A stretch of 49,825 bases of DNA, taken from NCBI GenBank assembly GCA_004168015.1, contig SEYW01000019.1:1-49825 (forward strand). The letters run 5' to 3'. The translations under genes and the position numbers were made by a program. Of the stretch, positions 24,199 to 32,647 are shown piece by piece (the stretch's first letter is position 1; each line of letters opens with the position of its first letter). The notes under the pieces are model-generated. The model ran no database searches, was not told the origin of the DNA, and saw nothing but the letters and a program-made list of their open reading frames with translations. This DNA is from Methylolobus aquaticus. Its GTDB lineage: Bacteria > Pseudomonadota > Gammaproteobacteria > Methylococcales > Methylococcaceae.

Positions 24199-24255
24199 TC
24201 GACGGTCGGCTGGCTGTTCTCGCTGGCCCAGCGGCGGCTGGCAAGGCTGGCGGTG
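24199..24255 (+). pseudogene. Holin 3' fragment, copy 4 (short)
   Basis: TVGWLFSLAQRRLARLAV is readable on the plus strand, matching the last membrane turn and basic tail of the holin (TVGWLFSLAKRRAARMAG). It begins 211 bases upstream of the J-domain start and ends the repeated array. Distance from the same point in copy 3 is 1969 bases, near the unit length. The rest of 23989-24435 shows no gene that I can support. Confidence 0.6.
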
Positions 24256-24435
24256 AATGTGTCGGGCAGATAATCCGCGAAATTGTGGGTGCGAACTCGG
24301 CCTTGGCGACGCATCAATCGATCCGGCTGAGATGATTCTCTGGCGAATGCTTTCCGGCGACATGCGGCGGTGCTGTCATTGCCGCGCTTCGTTGTTATAG
24401 TTCCAGCTTTAATCGCCGGATCAATCGCTTTGGCA

Positions 24436-27400
24436 ATGGATTCCAATCCCGATGGCGCGTCTCCCACCTTCAGCGAACTGCTTCTATCCCTGGTCCCCAC
24501 GGATGGCACCCCAATCGGCAATGTGGCCTTGCGGCGGGCCATGGAAGTCAGACTTGCGGCCGAAGGTCGCGGACTCCCCGAACAGGACTACTGGGAAGCA
24601 CACGCCAGGCTGATCGCCCAAGGCCTGCTGCTCAAGGGCCAGGGCCGCGGCGGCTCGGTACGCCGCCCGGTTCAGGTCGAGTCGCCGGACGAAGACTTCA
24701 CCTTACAGACGGTTTCGCTACCTGCAGAAGAACCGGTTGATGCGATCAAGGCGCCTGCCTCAACCCGTTCAGGGCCGCGGACGGCTGCTGCCGACCAGGC
24801 GGCTCAGATCATCGCCTACCGCCACACCGACAAGCGCAAGAACAATCCGGAAGTCGGCATGGTCACGCCGGCCACCGATCCGGATGGCGACAAGACACGC
24901 TGGGCCTACGATCCGCATTTGGACCCGGCGCTGCAATTCGACTCGCAGCGGGCCGCGATCGAGACCCTGATCGACGAGGCGCTGGCCTCCGGCGATGCCG
25001 AGCGGATGCGGGAAGCGCTCGAGGAACTCAAGCGCCGGCAAAGCCCTTACCTCAACTGGGCCGGCAAGGCCGAGCGGACCAGTTTCGACATCGATACGGT
25101 CAGCCTGCATGTGCATGAGCGGGTGGACCCTGCGAGCATCCTGTCGGCCGTGCGCAAGGCCATGAAGGCGGGAGGCAAGAACAAAGGTTCAGGGGCGGCC
25201 TTCCAGTACGACTTGTTCAACGCGCCGTTCGAGAACCTGCCGCTACGCGACGCGATCGACTTCTACCGCCACGAACGCGGTTGGGCGAACCGCTTGATCG
25301 CCGGCGACAGCCTCCTCGTCATGAACGCCCTGCTGCAAAAGGAGAGCATGGCCGGCCGGGTGCAGATGATCTACATCGACCCGCCTTACGGCATCAAGTA
25401 CGGCAGCAATTTTCAGCCCTTCGTCGGCAAACGGGACGTCAAGGACCGCAACGATGCCGACCTGACCCAGGAACCCGAAATGATCAAGGCGTTTCGGGAC
25501 ACCTGGGAACTGGGCATCCATTCGTATCTGACCTATCTGCGGGATCGGTTGCTGGTGGCCAGGGAACTCTTGAGTGATTGCGGTGGTGTGTGCGTTCAGA
25601 TTGGAGACGAGAATATTCATCTGGCGCGCAACGTCCTCGATGAAGTTTTCGGTCCAGGAAATTGCTTTACACAGATCGCGGTTAAGAAGACATCCGCACA
25701 AACTTCGGAGGGTCTCGCCGGGACGCTCGATTACGTGTTGGTGTACGGAAAGAACGTCGCCAAGCTCAAGTATCGACAGCTGTATCGAGAGAAAGAAGTC
25801 GGAGGCTATGGCGCCGACAAATATCAGTATGTGATGAACCCGAAAGGACAAGCCGAGAGGGCCGGCAAAGGCGAGAATCCGGAAGCGCGATATTTTTCGA
25901 TCGACACGTTGGTTTCTCAGCGGCCGCCGGGAGATTTCCCTGTTGAGTTCCAGGGTGAGGCATTTCGTCCAAGGACGGGCTACTGGAAAACTGGTGAACA
26001 GGGTTTTGCGAGGCTGTCCAAGGCGAATCGTTTGCTCCGCGGCGGCAGGGTGCTCATGTACCGCCGTTTTCTCGATGATTTTCCGGCGGTCGCGTACGCG
26101 AATTATTGGGAGGACACGAGTAGTGGAGCGAGCAGCACGGACCCGAAGGTCTATGTCGTGCAGACGTCCCCGAAGATTGTCGAACGCTGCCTGCTCATGA
26201 CCACCGACCCCGGTGACCTGGTCCTCGACCCCACCTGCGGCTCCGGCACTACGGCCTTCGTCGCCGAGAAATGGGGCCGGCGCTGGATCACCTGCGACAC
26301 CTCGCGTGTCGCGATCACGCTGGCCAAGCAGCGGATGATGACGGCCAGCTACGACTACTTCGAGCTGAAATACCCGCACGAGGGGCTCAAAGGCGGCTTC
26401 ATCTACAAGACCGTCCCGCACGTCACGCTCAAGTCCATCGCCAACAATCCCGACATCGATGCGATCTACGAACGGATGCATCTGGGGATCGAGTCGGCGC
26501 TGGCAGATCTGAATGGCCTCCTCAAATCCTATCCACCGACGCAGCGCTACACCGTTACTGAAGGCGCACGGAAAGGCCAGCAACTCGCGCTTGGCTCGGC
26601 GGACCAAGCTCTTTCGGAATGGGAAGTGCCCTTCGACTTTCCCGAAGGTTGGGATCAGGCGATACAGCCCGCCTTCGACGCCTTTCACGCCGCCCGGAAA
26701 GCGATGCAGCGCGAGATGGACCGCAGTATCGCGGCTCATGCCGATCAGGAAACCTTGTACGACCAGCCGGCCGTCTCCAAGACCAAGCTCCGCATCAGCG
26801 GCCCGTTTACCGTGGAGGCCGTGCCGTTCCCGAGCGTCAAATCGCTCGACGAGGCGAGTGGTCCGGGCGAGGCCGACACCAGCATCGCCCGCACCGGGGA
26901 AAGTGGGCGCCAACATCAATGGCGCGATGAACTGCTGAAGACCGGAATCCGGGGCAAGGGCGGGCAGCGGCTCACGTTCGCCGACCTGGAGGCGCTGCCG
27001 GCCGATGCCGACTTCCGCCATCTGCACGCCAGCGGCCATCTCGATAGTGGCGAGCGCGTCGTCGTCAGCTTCGGGCCCGAACATGCGGCGCTGGAGCAGC
27101 GTCAGGTCGCCAACTCGCTGAACGAGGCCGGCAACCTGTTCCCGCTGCCGAAGATGATTGTGTTCTGCGCCTTCACCTTCGACCCGGAAGCGGCCAAGGA
27201 TATCGATGCAATCAAGGGCATCACCGCGCTGAAGGCGCAGATGAACACCGATCTGCTGACCGAGGATCTGAAGAAGGCCCGCGCCAGCAATCAAAGCTTC
27301 TGGCTGATGGGCCAGCCCGAGGTCGAAGTGCGGACCCGAACGGACGGCCTGTACGAGGTCGAAGTCCATGGCTTCGACTACTTCGATACCGTCAAGGGCG

Positions 27401-27687
27401 AGCTGGTCTCCGGCGGCAAGAGCAAGATCGCGCTGTGGCTGCTGGACCCCGACTACGACGAGCGCAGCCTGTTTCCGCGCCAGGTGTTCTTCCCGATGGC
27501 CGGCAAGGGTGAGGGCTGGGAAAAGCTCAAGAAGGACATCCGCGCCGAACTGGATGAGTCGCGCCTCGCGGCTTTCCACGGCACCGTCAGCCTGCCTTTT
27601 GAGGCTGGCGACAACCGCAAAATTGCGGTCAAGATCGTCGATGACCGGGGTATCGAGTCGCTCAAGGTCATCAACCTGGAGACCTAA
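24436..27687 (+). CDS. Type III-like restriction-modification methyltransferase subunit
   Basis: A 1083-residue DNA methyltransferase, probably N6-adenine specific and acting with the helicase/nuclease at 29405. Motif order is catalytic box first, DPPYGIKYG at about 315-323, then the AdoMet site DPTCGSGTT at about 597, i.e. beta class as in Mod proteins. The N-terminal 80 residues (FSELLLSLVPTDGTPIGN, then RRAMEVRLAAEGRGLPEQ) look like a winged-helix domain. The C-terminal 300 residues, with repeated hydrophobic strands, are of the type joined to these large methylases. The ATG at 24436 was preferred to one 22 codons upstream, whose product would add an unsupported hydrophobic leader. Three bases separate it from the ATPase gene. 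Confidence 0.85.
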   Translation: MDSNPDGASPTFSELLLSLVPTDGTPIGNVALRRAMEVRLAAEGRGLPEQDYWEAHARLIAQGLLLKGQGRGGSVRRPVQVESPDEDFTLQTVSLPAEEPVDAIKAPASTRSGPRTAAADQAAQIIAYRHTDKRKNNPEVGMVTPATDPDGDKTRWAYDPHLDPALQFDSQRAAIETLIDEALASGDAERMREALEELKRRQSPYLNWAGKAERTSFDIDTVSLHVHERVDPASILSAVRKAMKAGGKNKGSGAAFQYDLFNAPFENLPLRDAIDFYRHERGWANRLIAGDSLLVMNALLQKESMAGRVQMIYIDPPYGIKYGSNFQPFVGKRDVKDRNDADLTQEPEMIKAFRDTWELGIHSYLTYLRDRLLVARELLSDCGGVCVQIGDENIHLARNVLDEVFGPGNCFTQIAVKKTSAQTSEGLAGTLDYVLVYGKNVAKLKYRQLYREKEVGGYGADKYQYVMNPKGQAERAGKGENPEARYFSIDTLVSQRPPGDFPVEFQGEAFRPRTGYWKTGEQGFARLSKANRLLRGGRVLMYRRFLDDFPAVAYANYWEDTSSGASSTDPKVYVVQTSPKIVERCLLMTTDPGDLVLDPTCGSGTTAFVAEKWGRRWITCDTSRVAITLAKQRMMTASYDYFELKYPHEGLKGGFIYKTVPHVTLKSIANNPDIDAIYERMHLGIESALADLNGLLKSYPPTQRYTVTEGARKGQQLALGSADQALSEWEVPFDFPEGWDQAIQPAFDAFHAARKAMQREMDRSIAAHADQETLYDQPAVSKTKLRISGPFTVEAVPFPSVKSLDEASGPGEADTSIARTGESGRQHQWRDELLKTGIRGKGGQRLTFADLEALPADADFRHLHASGHLDSGERVVVSFGPEHAALEQRQVANSLNEAGNLFPLPKMIVFCAFTFDPEAAKDIDAIKGITALKAQMNTDLLTEDLKKARASNQSFWLMGQPEVEVRTRTDGLYEVEVHGFDYFDTVKGELVSGGKSKIALWLLDPDYDERSLFPRQVFFPMAGKGEGWEKLKKDIRAELDESRLAAFHGTVSLPFEAGDNRKIAVKIVDDRGIESLKVINLET

Positions 27688-27690
27688 GTT

Positions 27691-28884
27691 ATGCAGATCG
27701 AATCGATAAGGTTGAAGAACTTCCGGGCCTTTCAGAATGTGCACCTGAGGGAAATTCCAAGGTTCTGCGTACTGGTCGGCGCGAATGGCACTGGCAAGAG
27801 CACCCTGTTCTCGGTGTTCGCCTTCTTGCGTGATGCGATGACCACCAATGTCACGGCGGCTCTGAGCCGGCTCGGCGGCAGCCGTGGCTTGATGGAGGTT
27901 CGCAGCCGGGGCAGTTCAGGTCCCATCGAGATCGAGATCAAACTGCGCACGACCTTTTCCGAAGGGCGTTCGCGGCTGATCACCTATGAGTTGCATATCG
28001 ATGAAACTCATGGTCGACCGGTCGTGGTGCGCGAAGTGTTGCAATACCGGCGCGGGAGTCGCGGAAAACCATGGCGATTTCTGGATTTTTCGAACGGCAC
28101 TGGTGAGGCGGTTACCAATGAGTTGGAATCCGTTACGGACGAAAAACAGCTTACCCGCGAGCAGCAGACACTCAAAAGCCCTGACATTCTCGCAATCAAA
28201 GGTCTGGCGCAATTCGAGCGTTTTCCAGCGGTGGTGGCGTTAGGTAATCTTATCGAGAACTGGCATCTCTCTGATTTCCATATCAGCCGCGCCCGCCCTG
28301 AGGCGGAGGCCGGATACGCGGAGCATCTTTCACGCGAGGGAGAAAATCTTTCGCTAGTAGTGGAGTATCTGTATAGACACCATCCGAAAGTGTTCAAGGA
28401 AATTCTTGGGCGTCTGCAAAGCCGTGTACCGGGAATAACCAGCGTGGAAGCGAAGACCACCGAGGAGGGCAGGGTATTGCTCAAGTTCCAGGATGGTGCA
28501 TTTGAAGACCCTTTTTTGGCTCGGTATGTGTCCGACGGCACGATAAAGATGCTGGCCTATCTCGTGCTGCTGTACGATCCCAATCCACATCCCCTTCTTT
28601 GTGTAGAAGAACCAGAGAACCAACTCTACCCATCGTTGCTTTGGGAGTTGGCCGAGGAGTTCCGTGCCTATGCAAACCGTGGTGGGCAGGTGTTCGTCAC
28701 CACTCATTCGCCAGACTTCTTGAATGCTGCAGCCCTTGAAGAGGTCTTCTGGCTAGTCAAGGAAAAGGGGTATACCGCCGTTCACCGTGCATCCGATGAT
28801 GCACAACTTTCTGCCTACATGGCCGCAGGCGACCAGATGGGCTACCTGTGGAAGCAAGGTTTATTTCCTGGGGCAAACCCATGA
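27691..28884 (+). CDS. ABC-type ATPase (AAA_15/AAA_21, RecF/OLD-like)
   Basis: A 397-residue SMC-related ATPase. IESIRLKNFRAFQNVHL precedes the Walker A motif GANGTGKST (30-38); the signature-like YVSDGTIKMLAYL, the Walker B LLCVEEPENQLYP (about 302-314) and the switch TTHSPDFL (about 337-344) all occur in order. There is no nuclease domain in the chain itself; the next gene supplies a TOPRIM-like candidate, overlapping by four bases (ATGA). The pair sits between the modification and restriction genes, so it may be a second, OLD/Gabija-like defence module or an accessory of this restriction system. Expression is probably coupled to the methylase gene. Confidence 0.85.
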   Translation: MQIESIRLKNFRAFQNVHLREIPRFCVLVGANGTGKSTLFSVFAFLRDAMTTNVTAALSRLGGSRGLMEVRSRGSSGPIEIEIKLRTTFSEGRSRLITYELHIDETHGRPVVVREVLQYRRGSRGKPWRFLDFSNGTGEAVTNELESVTDEKQLTREQQTLKSPDILAIKGLAQFERFPAVVALGNLIENWHLSDFHISRARPEAEAGYAEHLSREGENLSLVVEYLYRHHPKVFKEILGRLQSRVPGITSVEAKTTEEGRVLLKFQDGAFEDPFLARYVSDGTIKMLAYLVLLYDPNPHPLLCVEEPENQLYPSLLWELAEEFRAYANRGGQVFVTTHSPDFLNAAALEEVFWLVKEKGYTAVHRASDDAQLSAYMAAGDQMGYLWKQGLFPGANP

Positions 28885-29438
28885 TTGAGCACCTTGTGTT
28901 CTTGCTCGAAGAACCATCTGCTCAGGACTTTCTGCAAGGAATACTGCCGCGCACTCTATCCCGCGAGATCACGCCGCATTTTATCGTCTTCGAAGGAAAG
29001 CAGGACCTTGAAAAGCAGTTGCAGCGGCGGATTAAAGGCTGGTTACGTCCTAATAGTCGATTTATCGTGATGCGTGATCAGGACAGTGGCGATTGTGTGA
29101 TCATTAAGAAACGTTTGCAAGACTTGTGTGCTGCGACCGGTAATACGGACATCGTTGTCCGGATCGCATGCCGGGAGTTGGAGTCTTTCTTTGTTGGAGA
29201 CTGGCATGCCGTCGCAGAGGCATTTGAAAAGCCCGCTCTGACCAAACACGATCGAAAGGCAAAGTTTCGCAACCCAGACAATCTAGTGAGCCCTTCCCGT
29301 GAGCTAAAGAGGATTATCGCAGATTATCAGAAACGCGACGGAGCACGTCGGATTGCACCACATCTCACGCCCGCGCGAAACCGCTCTCAAAGCTTTCAGG
29401 TGCTATGGCAGTCGTTGAACCAATTGACCCAGGAATAA
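28881..29438 (+). CDS. DUF4276 family TOPRIM-like protein
   Basis: A 185-residue soluble protein. FLLEEPSAQDFL near the start and FIVMRDQDSGDC at about 75-84 supply the Glu and Asp-x-Asp positions of a TOPRIM-like metal site, and RELESFFVGDWHA is the usual DUF4276 box. The family is often paired with an ABC-type ATPase, as here, and such pairs occur in defence islands. The start at 28881 overlaps the ATPase stop. Nuclease activity is inferred from fold-like motifs and is not proven. Its last 34 bases overlap the start of the restriction subunit gene. Confidence 0.75.
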   Translation: MIEHLVFLLEEPSAQDFLQGILPRTLSREITPHFIVFEGKQDLEKQLQRRIKGWLRPNSRFIVMRDQDSGDCVIIKKRLQDLCAATGNTDIVVRIACRELESFFVGDWHAVAEAFEKPALTKHDRKAKFRNPDNLVSPSRELKRIIADYQKRDGARRIAPHLTPARNRSQSFQVLWQSLNQLTQE

Positions 29439-32314
29439 CACCGGCGTCTTCTCTCGTTATCAGTTCGCCGTTCGAGCGGCCGACCCACCATTGGCGGCGC
29501 GCCAGCGACAGCCGGCTGGATCTGGTGGAAGGCCGGCGCCCCGCCGGGTATGAGATTTTCGACACTCGCAACAACACCGTGCGCGGCGTGGAACTGGACC
29601 TCGTCAACCGCATCCGGCAGCGGGTCGATGACTGGCGGCAAGCAGATTATCCCGGCGTCACGGCGGTCACGCGGCAGTTGCTGGCACATTGGCGCGACGC
29701 CGACGCGACCCGGCTCTACGCCTTCTACTTCTGCCAGATCGAGGCGATCGAGACCCTGATCTGGCGCGTCGAGGGCGCTGCAGAATTCAAGCAAGGCATT
29801 GCCATTCCGGGGGACGGGGGCGCCTTCGAACGGCTGTGCAATAAGATGGCCACCGGCAGCGGCAAGACCACGGTGATGGCGATGATCATCACCTGGCAGG
29901 TGCTCAACGCGCTGACCTATCCCAAGCGGAACAAGGATTTCTCCCGCGCGATCTTCATCGTGGCGCCGGGCCTGACGGTTAAGGAGCGCTTGCAGGTCCT
30001 GCTCCCGGGCCACCCGGAGAACTACTACGATCTGTTCTCGCTGTGCCCGAACGAGGCCTTGCGCCAGAAGCTCAACCAGGTCGAGTTGCTGATCGACAAC
30101 TGGCACAACCTGATGCCGAAGAAGGAGCCCGACCGCTCGGTGGTCAAGAAGGGCGCCGAGAGCGACGAGGCCTATGTGCGGCGCGTGCTGGGCAAGCTGG
30201 CGATCTATAAGGATCTGGTCATCATCAATGACGAGGCCCACCACGCTTACCGCAAGCCCGCCGAGCTCAAGGTCAGCAAGAAGGATGCGGAAGCGCTCGG
30301 TATCGATCTGGACGAAGCCACCCGCTGGATTGAGGGACTGGACCGCATTCACAAGATGCGCCGGATCTCGCGGTGTTTCGACCTGTCCGCGACACCTTTC
30401 GCCCCGACCGGCAAGACCAGCACCGAAGCGGCCTTGTTCGAGTGGGTCGTCTCGGATTTCGGCCTCAACGATGCGATCGAGGCTGGGTTGGTCAAGACCC
30501 CGCGGGTGGTGATTCGCGACAACGCCTTGCCCAACGCCCAAACCTATCGCAGCAAGTTGTACCACTTGTATCGCGAACCGGAGGTCGTCGAAGACCTGAA
30601 CCGGCGCGGTGCCGAGCTTAGTGAAGCCTTACCCTCACTGGTACAGGAAGCCTATACCCTGCTCGGGGCCGATTGGCGCGAGGCGCTGCTCGCTTGGCGC
30701 GATGCCGGGCACCTGTCGCCGCCAGTGATGCTGACCGTGTGCAATCGCACCGAAACGGCAGCGCGCATCGAGCACTTCTTTCGTCAAGGTGACGCCTACT
30801 GGCCGGAGCTCAACGCGCCGGAACGTACTTTGCGCGTCGATTCGCGGGTACTGGAGAAGGCGGAGATCGGCGAGACGGCCGGTACCGACAAGGCTTACGA
30901 AGCGGTGCTGCACGCTATCGTTGACGCCGCCGCCATCCCAGAAACCCGCAAGGACGACCTCCGGTCGTTGAAGAAGGAAGAATTGCTGCGCGCCATCGTC
31001 GACAACGTCGGCAAACGCGGCACCGCCGGTCAGGATCTGCAGAATGTGATTTCGGTGGCGATGCTATCCGAAGGCTGGGATGCCAAGAATGTCACCCACA
31101 TCATGGGGCTCCGGGCTTTCACCAGCCAGTTGCTGTGCGAGCAGGTGATCGGCCGCGGTCTGCGGCGTGTGTCCTACGACACCGAGCCCGTTGTGTGCCC
31201 GGATGGCCAAACCCGCGACTTGTTCCGAGCCGAATTCGTCAATGTCTTCGGGGTGCCGCTCTCGATCTTTCAGGATGTCGGCGACGATGGGAAACCGCCG
31301 CCGCCCCCGAAGCCCAGCACCCAGATCGAATCGATCCCCGATCGCGCCGAATTGGAAATCGCCTGGCCGAATGTGCTACGAGTGGACGTGGTGGTGCGGC
31401 CGGCGCTGACGATCGACTGGTCCCAGATGCCGCCGCTGAAGATCGATCCGGCGCTGGTCCATGTAAGCGCCGATCTGGCACCCGCGCTGGGCGGCGCGGC
31501 CGATTTGTCGAAGGCAATATCGATCGACCTGGAAGCCTTGCCAGAGGAGTTTCGCCTGCAACGGTTGCTGTTCCTGGCTGCCCGCAAGGCACTCGCCAGC
31601 CTCGAACACGGTTTCGCCGGTGGATGTGAACTGTTGATCCAGCAACTGGTGCGGCTGGTCGAGCAGTTTTTCAATTCGGACCAGTTGGAGATTCCGTCGC
31701 TGTTTCACCAGGACCCGCTCCGCAAGCGCATCCTGATCGCCTTGTCCATCGACGTGGTGGTTCAGCACGTCGTCGCGCAGATTCAACAACAGAACACCGA
31801 ACGCCTGGAACCGGTTTTCGATCCCGAGTTTCCGATTGGTTCGACGCGGCTAATGCGCACCTGGTATTCGACCAAGCCCTGCCTGGAAACGAGCAAGTCG
31901 CAGATCAGTCACGCGGTGGTCGACAGCACCTGGGAGCACTACACGGCGTCACTGCTCGAACAGCGGCCCGAGGTGGTCGCTTACGCCAAGAATGACCACC
32001 TGGGTTTCCAGATCTACTACCTGTGGCGCGGCAGCAAGCGTCGCTTCCTACCCGACTTCGTGATTCGCCTGGCCAACGGCAAACTCATGGTCCTGGAGAT
32101 CAAGGGCGAGGATTCGGACCAGAATCGTAGCAAGCGCCTGGCGCTGGATGCGTGGGTGCGCGCCGTGAACGCGCGCGGTGGGTTTGGTACCTGGTGTTGG
32201 GATGTGGTCAAGAGCGAGCCATCGAGGTTGATCGATGTCATCAAGCATCATGCCGTGACCGCGGGGCACAGTGCGCCGATCGGCGAGAGTGCGTTGACTG
32301 CGATGATGCATTAA
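29405..32314 (+). CDS. Type III-like restriction subunit, BPTD_3080-type helicase-nuclease
   Basis: A 969-residue superfamily 2 helicase joined to a C-terminal nuclease. Walker A is MATGSGKT (149-156), the DExH box INDEAHHAY (about 274-282), motif III LSATPFAP (about 325-332), and motif VI lies in QVIGRGLRRVSYD. The C-terminal RRFLPDFVIRL...LMVLEIKGED (about 880-902) carries a PD-(D/E)xK site with Asp, Glu and Lys in place. It would cut unmodified DNA with the methylase at 24436. The start overlaps the DUF4276 gene by 34 bases; a later start is possible since the first 20 residues are low-information. Confidence 0.85.
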   Translation: MAVVEPIDPGITPASSLVISSPFERPTHHWRRASDSRLDLVEGRRPAGYEIFDTRNNTVRGVELDLVNRIRQRVDDWRQADYPGVTAVTRQLLAHWRDADATRLYAFYFCQIEAIETLIWRVEGAAEFKQGIAIPGDGGAFERLCNKMATGSGKTTVMAMIITWQVLNALTYPKRNKDFSRAIFIVAPGLTVKERLQVLLPGHPENYYDLFSLCPNEALRQKLNQVELLIDNWHNLMPKKEPDRSVVKKGAESDEAYVRRVLGKLAIYKDLVIINDEAHHAYRKPAELKVSKKDAEALGIDLDEATRWIEGLDRIHKMRRISRCFDLSATPFAPTGKTSTEAALFEWVVSDFGLNDAIEAGLVKTPRVVIRDNALPNAQTYRSKLYHLYREPEVVEDLNRRGAELSEALPSLVQEAYTLLGADWREALLAWRDAGHLSPPVMLTVCNRTETAARIEHFFRQGDAYWPELNAPERTLRVDSRVLEKAEIGETAGTDKAYEAVLHAIVDAAAIPETRKDDLRSLKKEELLRAIVDNVGKRGTAGQDLQNVISVAMLSEGWDAKNVTHIMGLRAFTSQLLCEQVIGRGLRRVSYDTEPVVCPDGQTRDLFRAEFVNVFGVPLSIFQDVGDDGKPPPPPKPSTQIESIPDRAELEIAWPNVLRVDVVVRPALTIDWSQMPPLKIDPALVHVSADLAPALGGAADLSKAISIDLEALPEEFRLQRLLFLAARKALASLEHGFAGGCELLIQQLVRLVEQFFNSDQLEIPSLFHQDPLRKRILIALSIDVVVQHVVAQIQQQNTERLEPVFDPEFPIGSTRLMRTWYSTKPCLETSKSQISHAVVDSTWEHYTASLLEQRPEVVAYAKNDHLGFQIYYLWRGSKRRFLPDFVIRLANGKLMVLEIKGEDSDQNRSKRLALDAWVRAVNARGGFGTWCWDVVKSEPSRLIDVIKHHAVTAGHSAPIGESALTAMMH

Positions 32315-32363
32315 GGAGCAGCTATTTCGCGGAGGAGTCGAAGCGCTTGAAAGTGGTTGCCGA

Positions 32364-32624
32364 GTGACGGGGCTGACGCTGAAGGAGAATTTGGGTACGA
32401 GGCATGTCAAGCGATGGCGAAATGCAACGGAGGCGGAGCGGCTAGATGGCCATTATGGGCTTTTGTTGGCCCCCCATGTCGATCACCTTTTCGACAAGGG
32501 TTTGTCGTTCGACGACCGGGGACAAATCCTCGTGTCGCCGCGGCGCCGGCGACCGCTGTCTGTGCAACAGCAGTCGATGGTCGCTCTCACGATGTGCTCT
32601 ATGTGTAGCGGCCAGCCCAACTAA
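32364..32624 (+). pseudogene. HNH endonuclease C-terminal remnant
   Basis: An 86-residue reading frame whose middle, WRNATEAERLDGHYGLLLAP followed by HVDHLFDKGLSFDDRG, matches the last part of HNH nucleases that end in a GLLL-P-IDHLFD box. The HNH catalytic half is absent and the frame drifts after LVSP, so this is a fragment left behind the restriction genes. It suggests that an extra nuclease gene once closed the island. Confidence 0.55.
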
Positions 32625-32647
32625 GCCTTGGGACCCGTGAAACAGAA

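Noticed and set aside
25243..27744. 833-codon open frame antisense to the methylase gene
   Set aside because: It mirrors the codon bias of the methylase gene on the other strand and its translation is rich in Arg, Gln, Val and Leu without domains.
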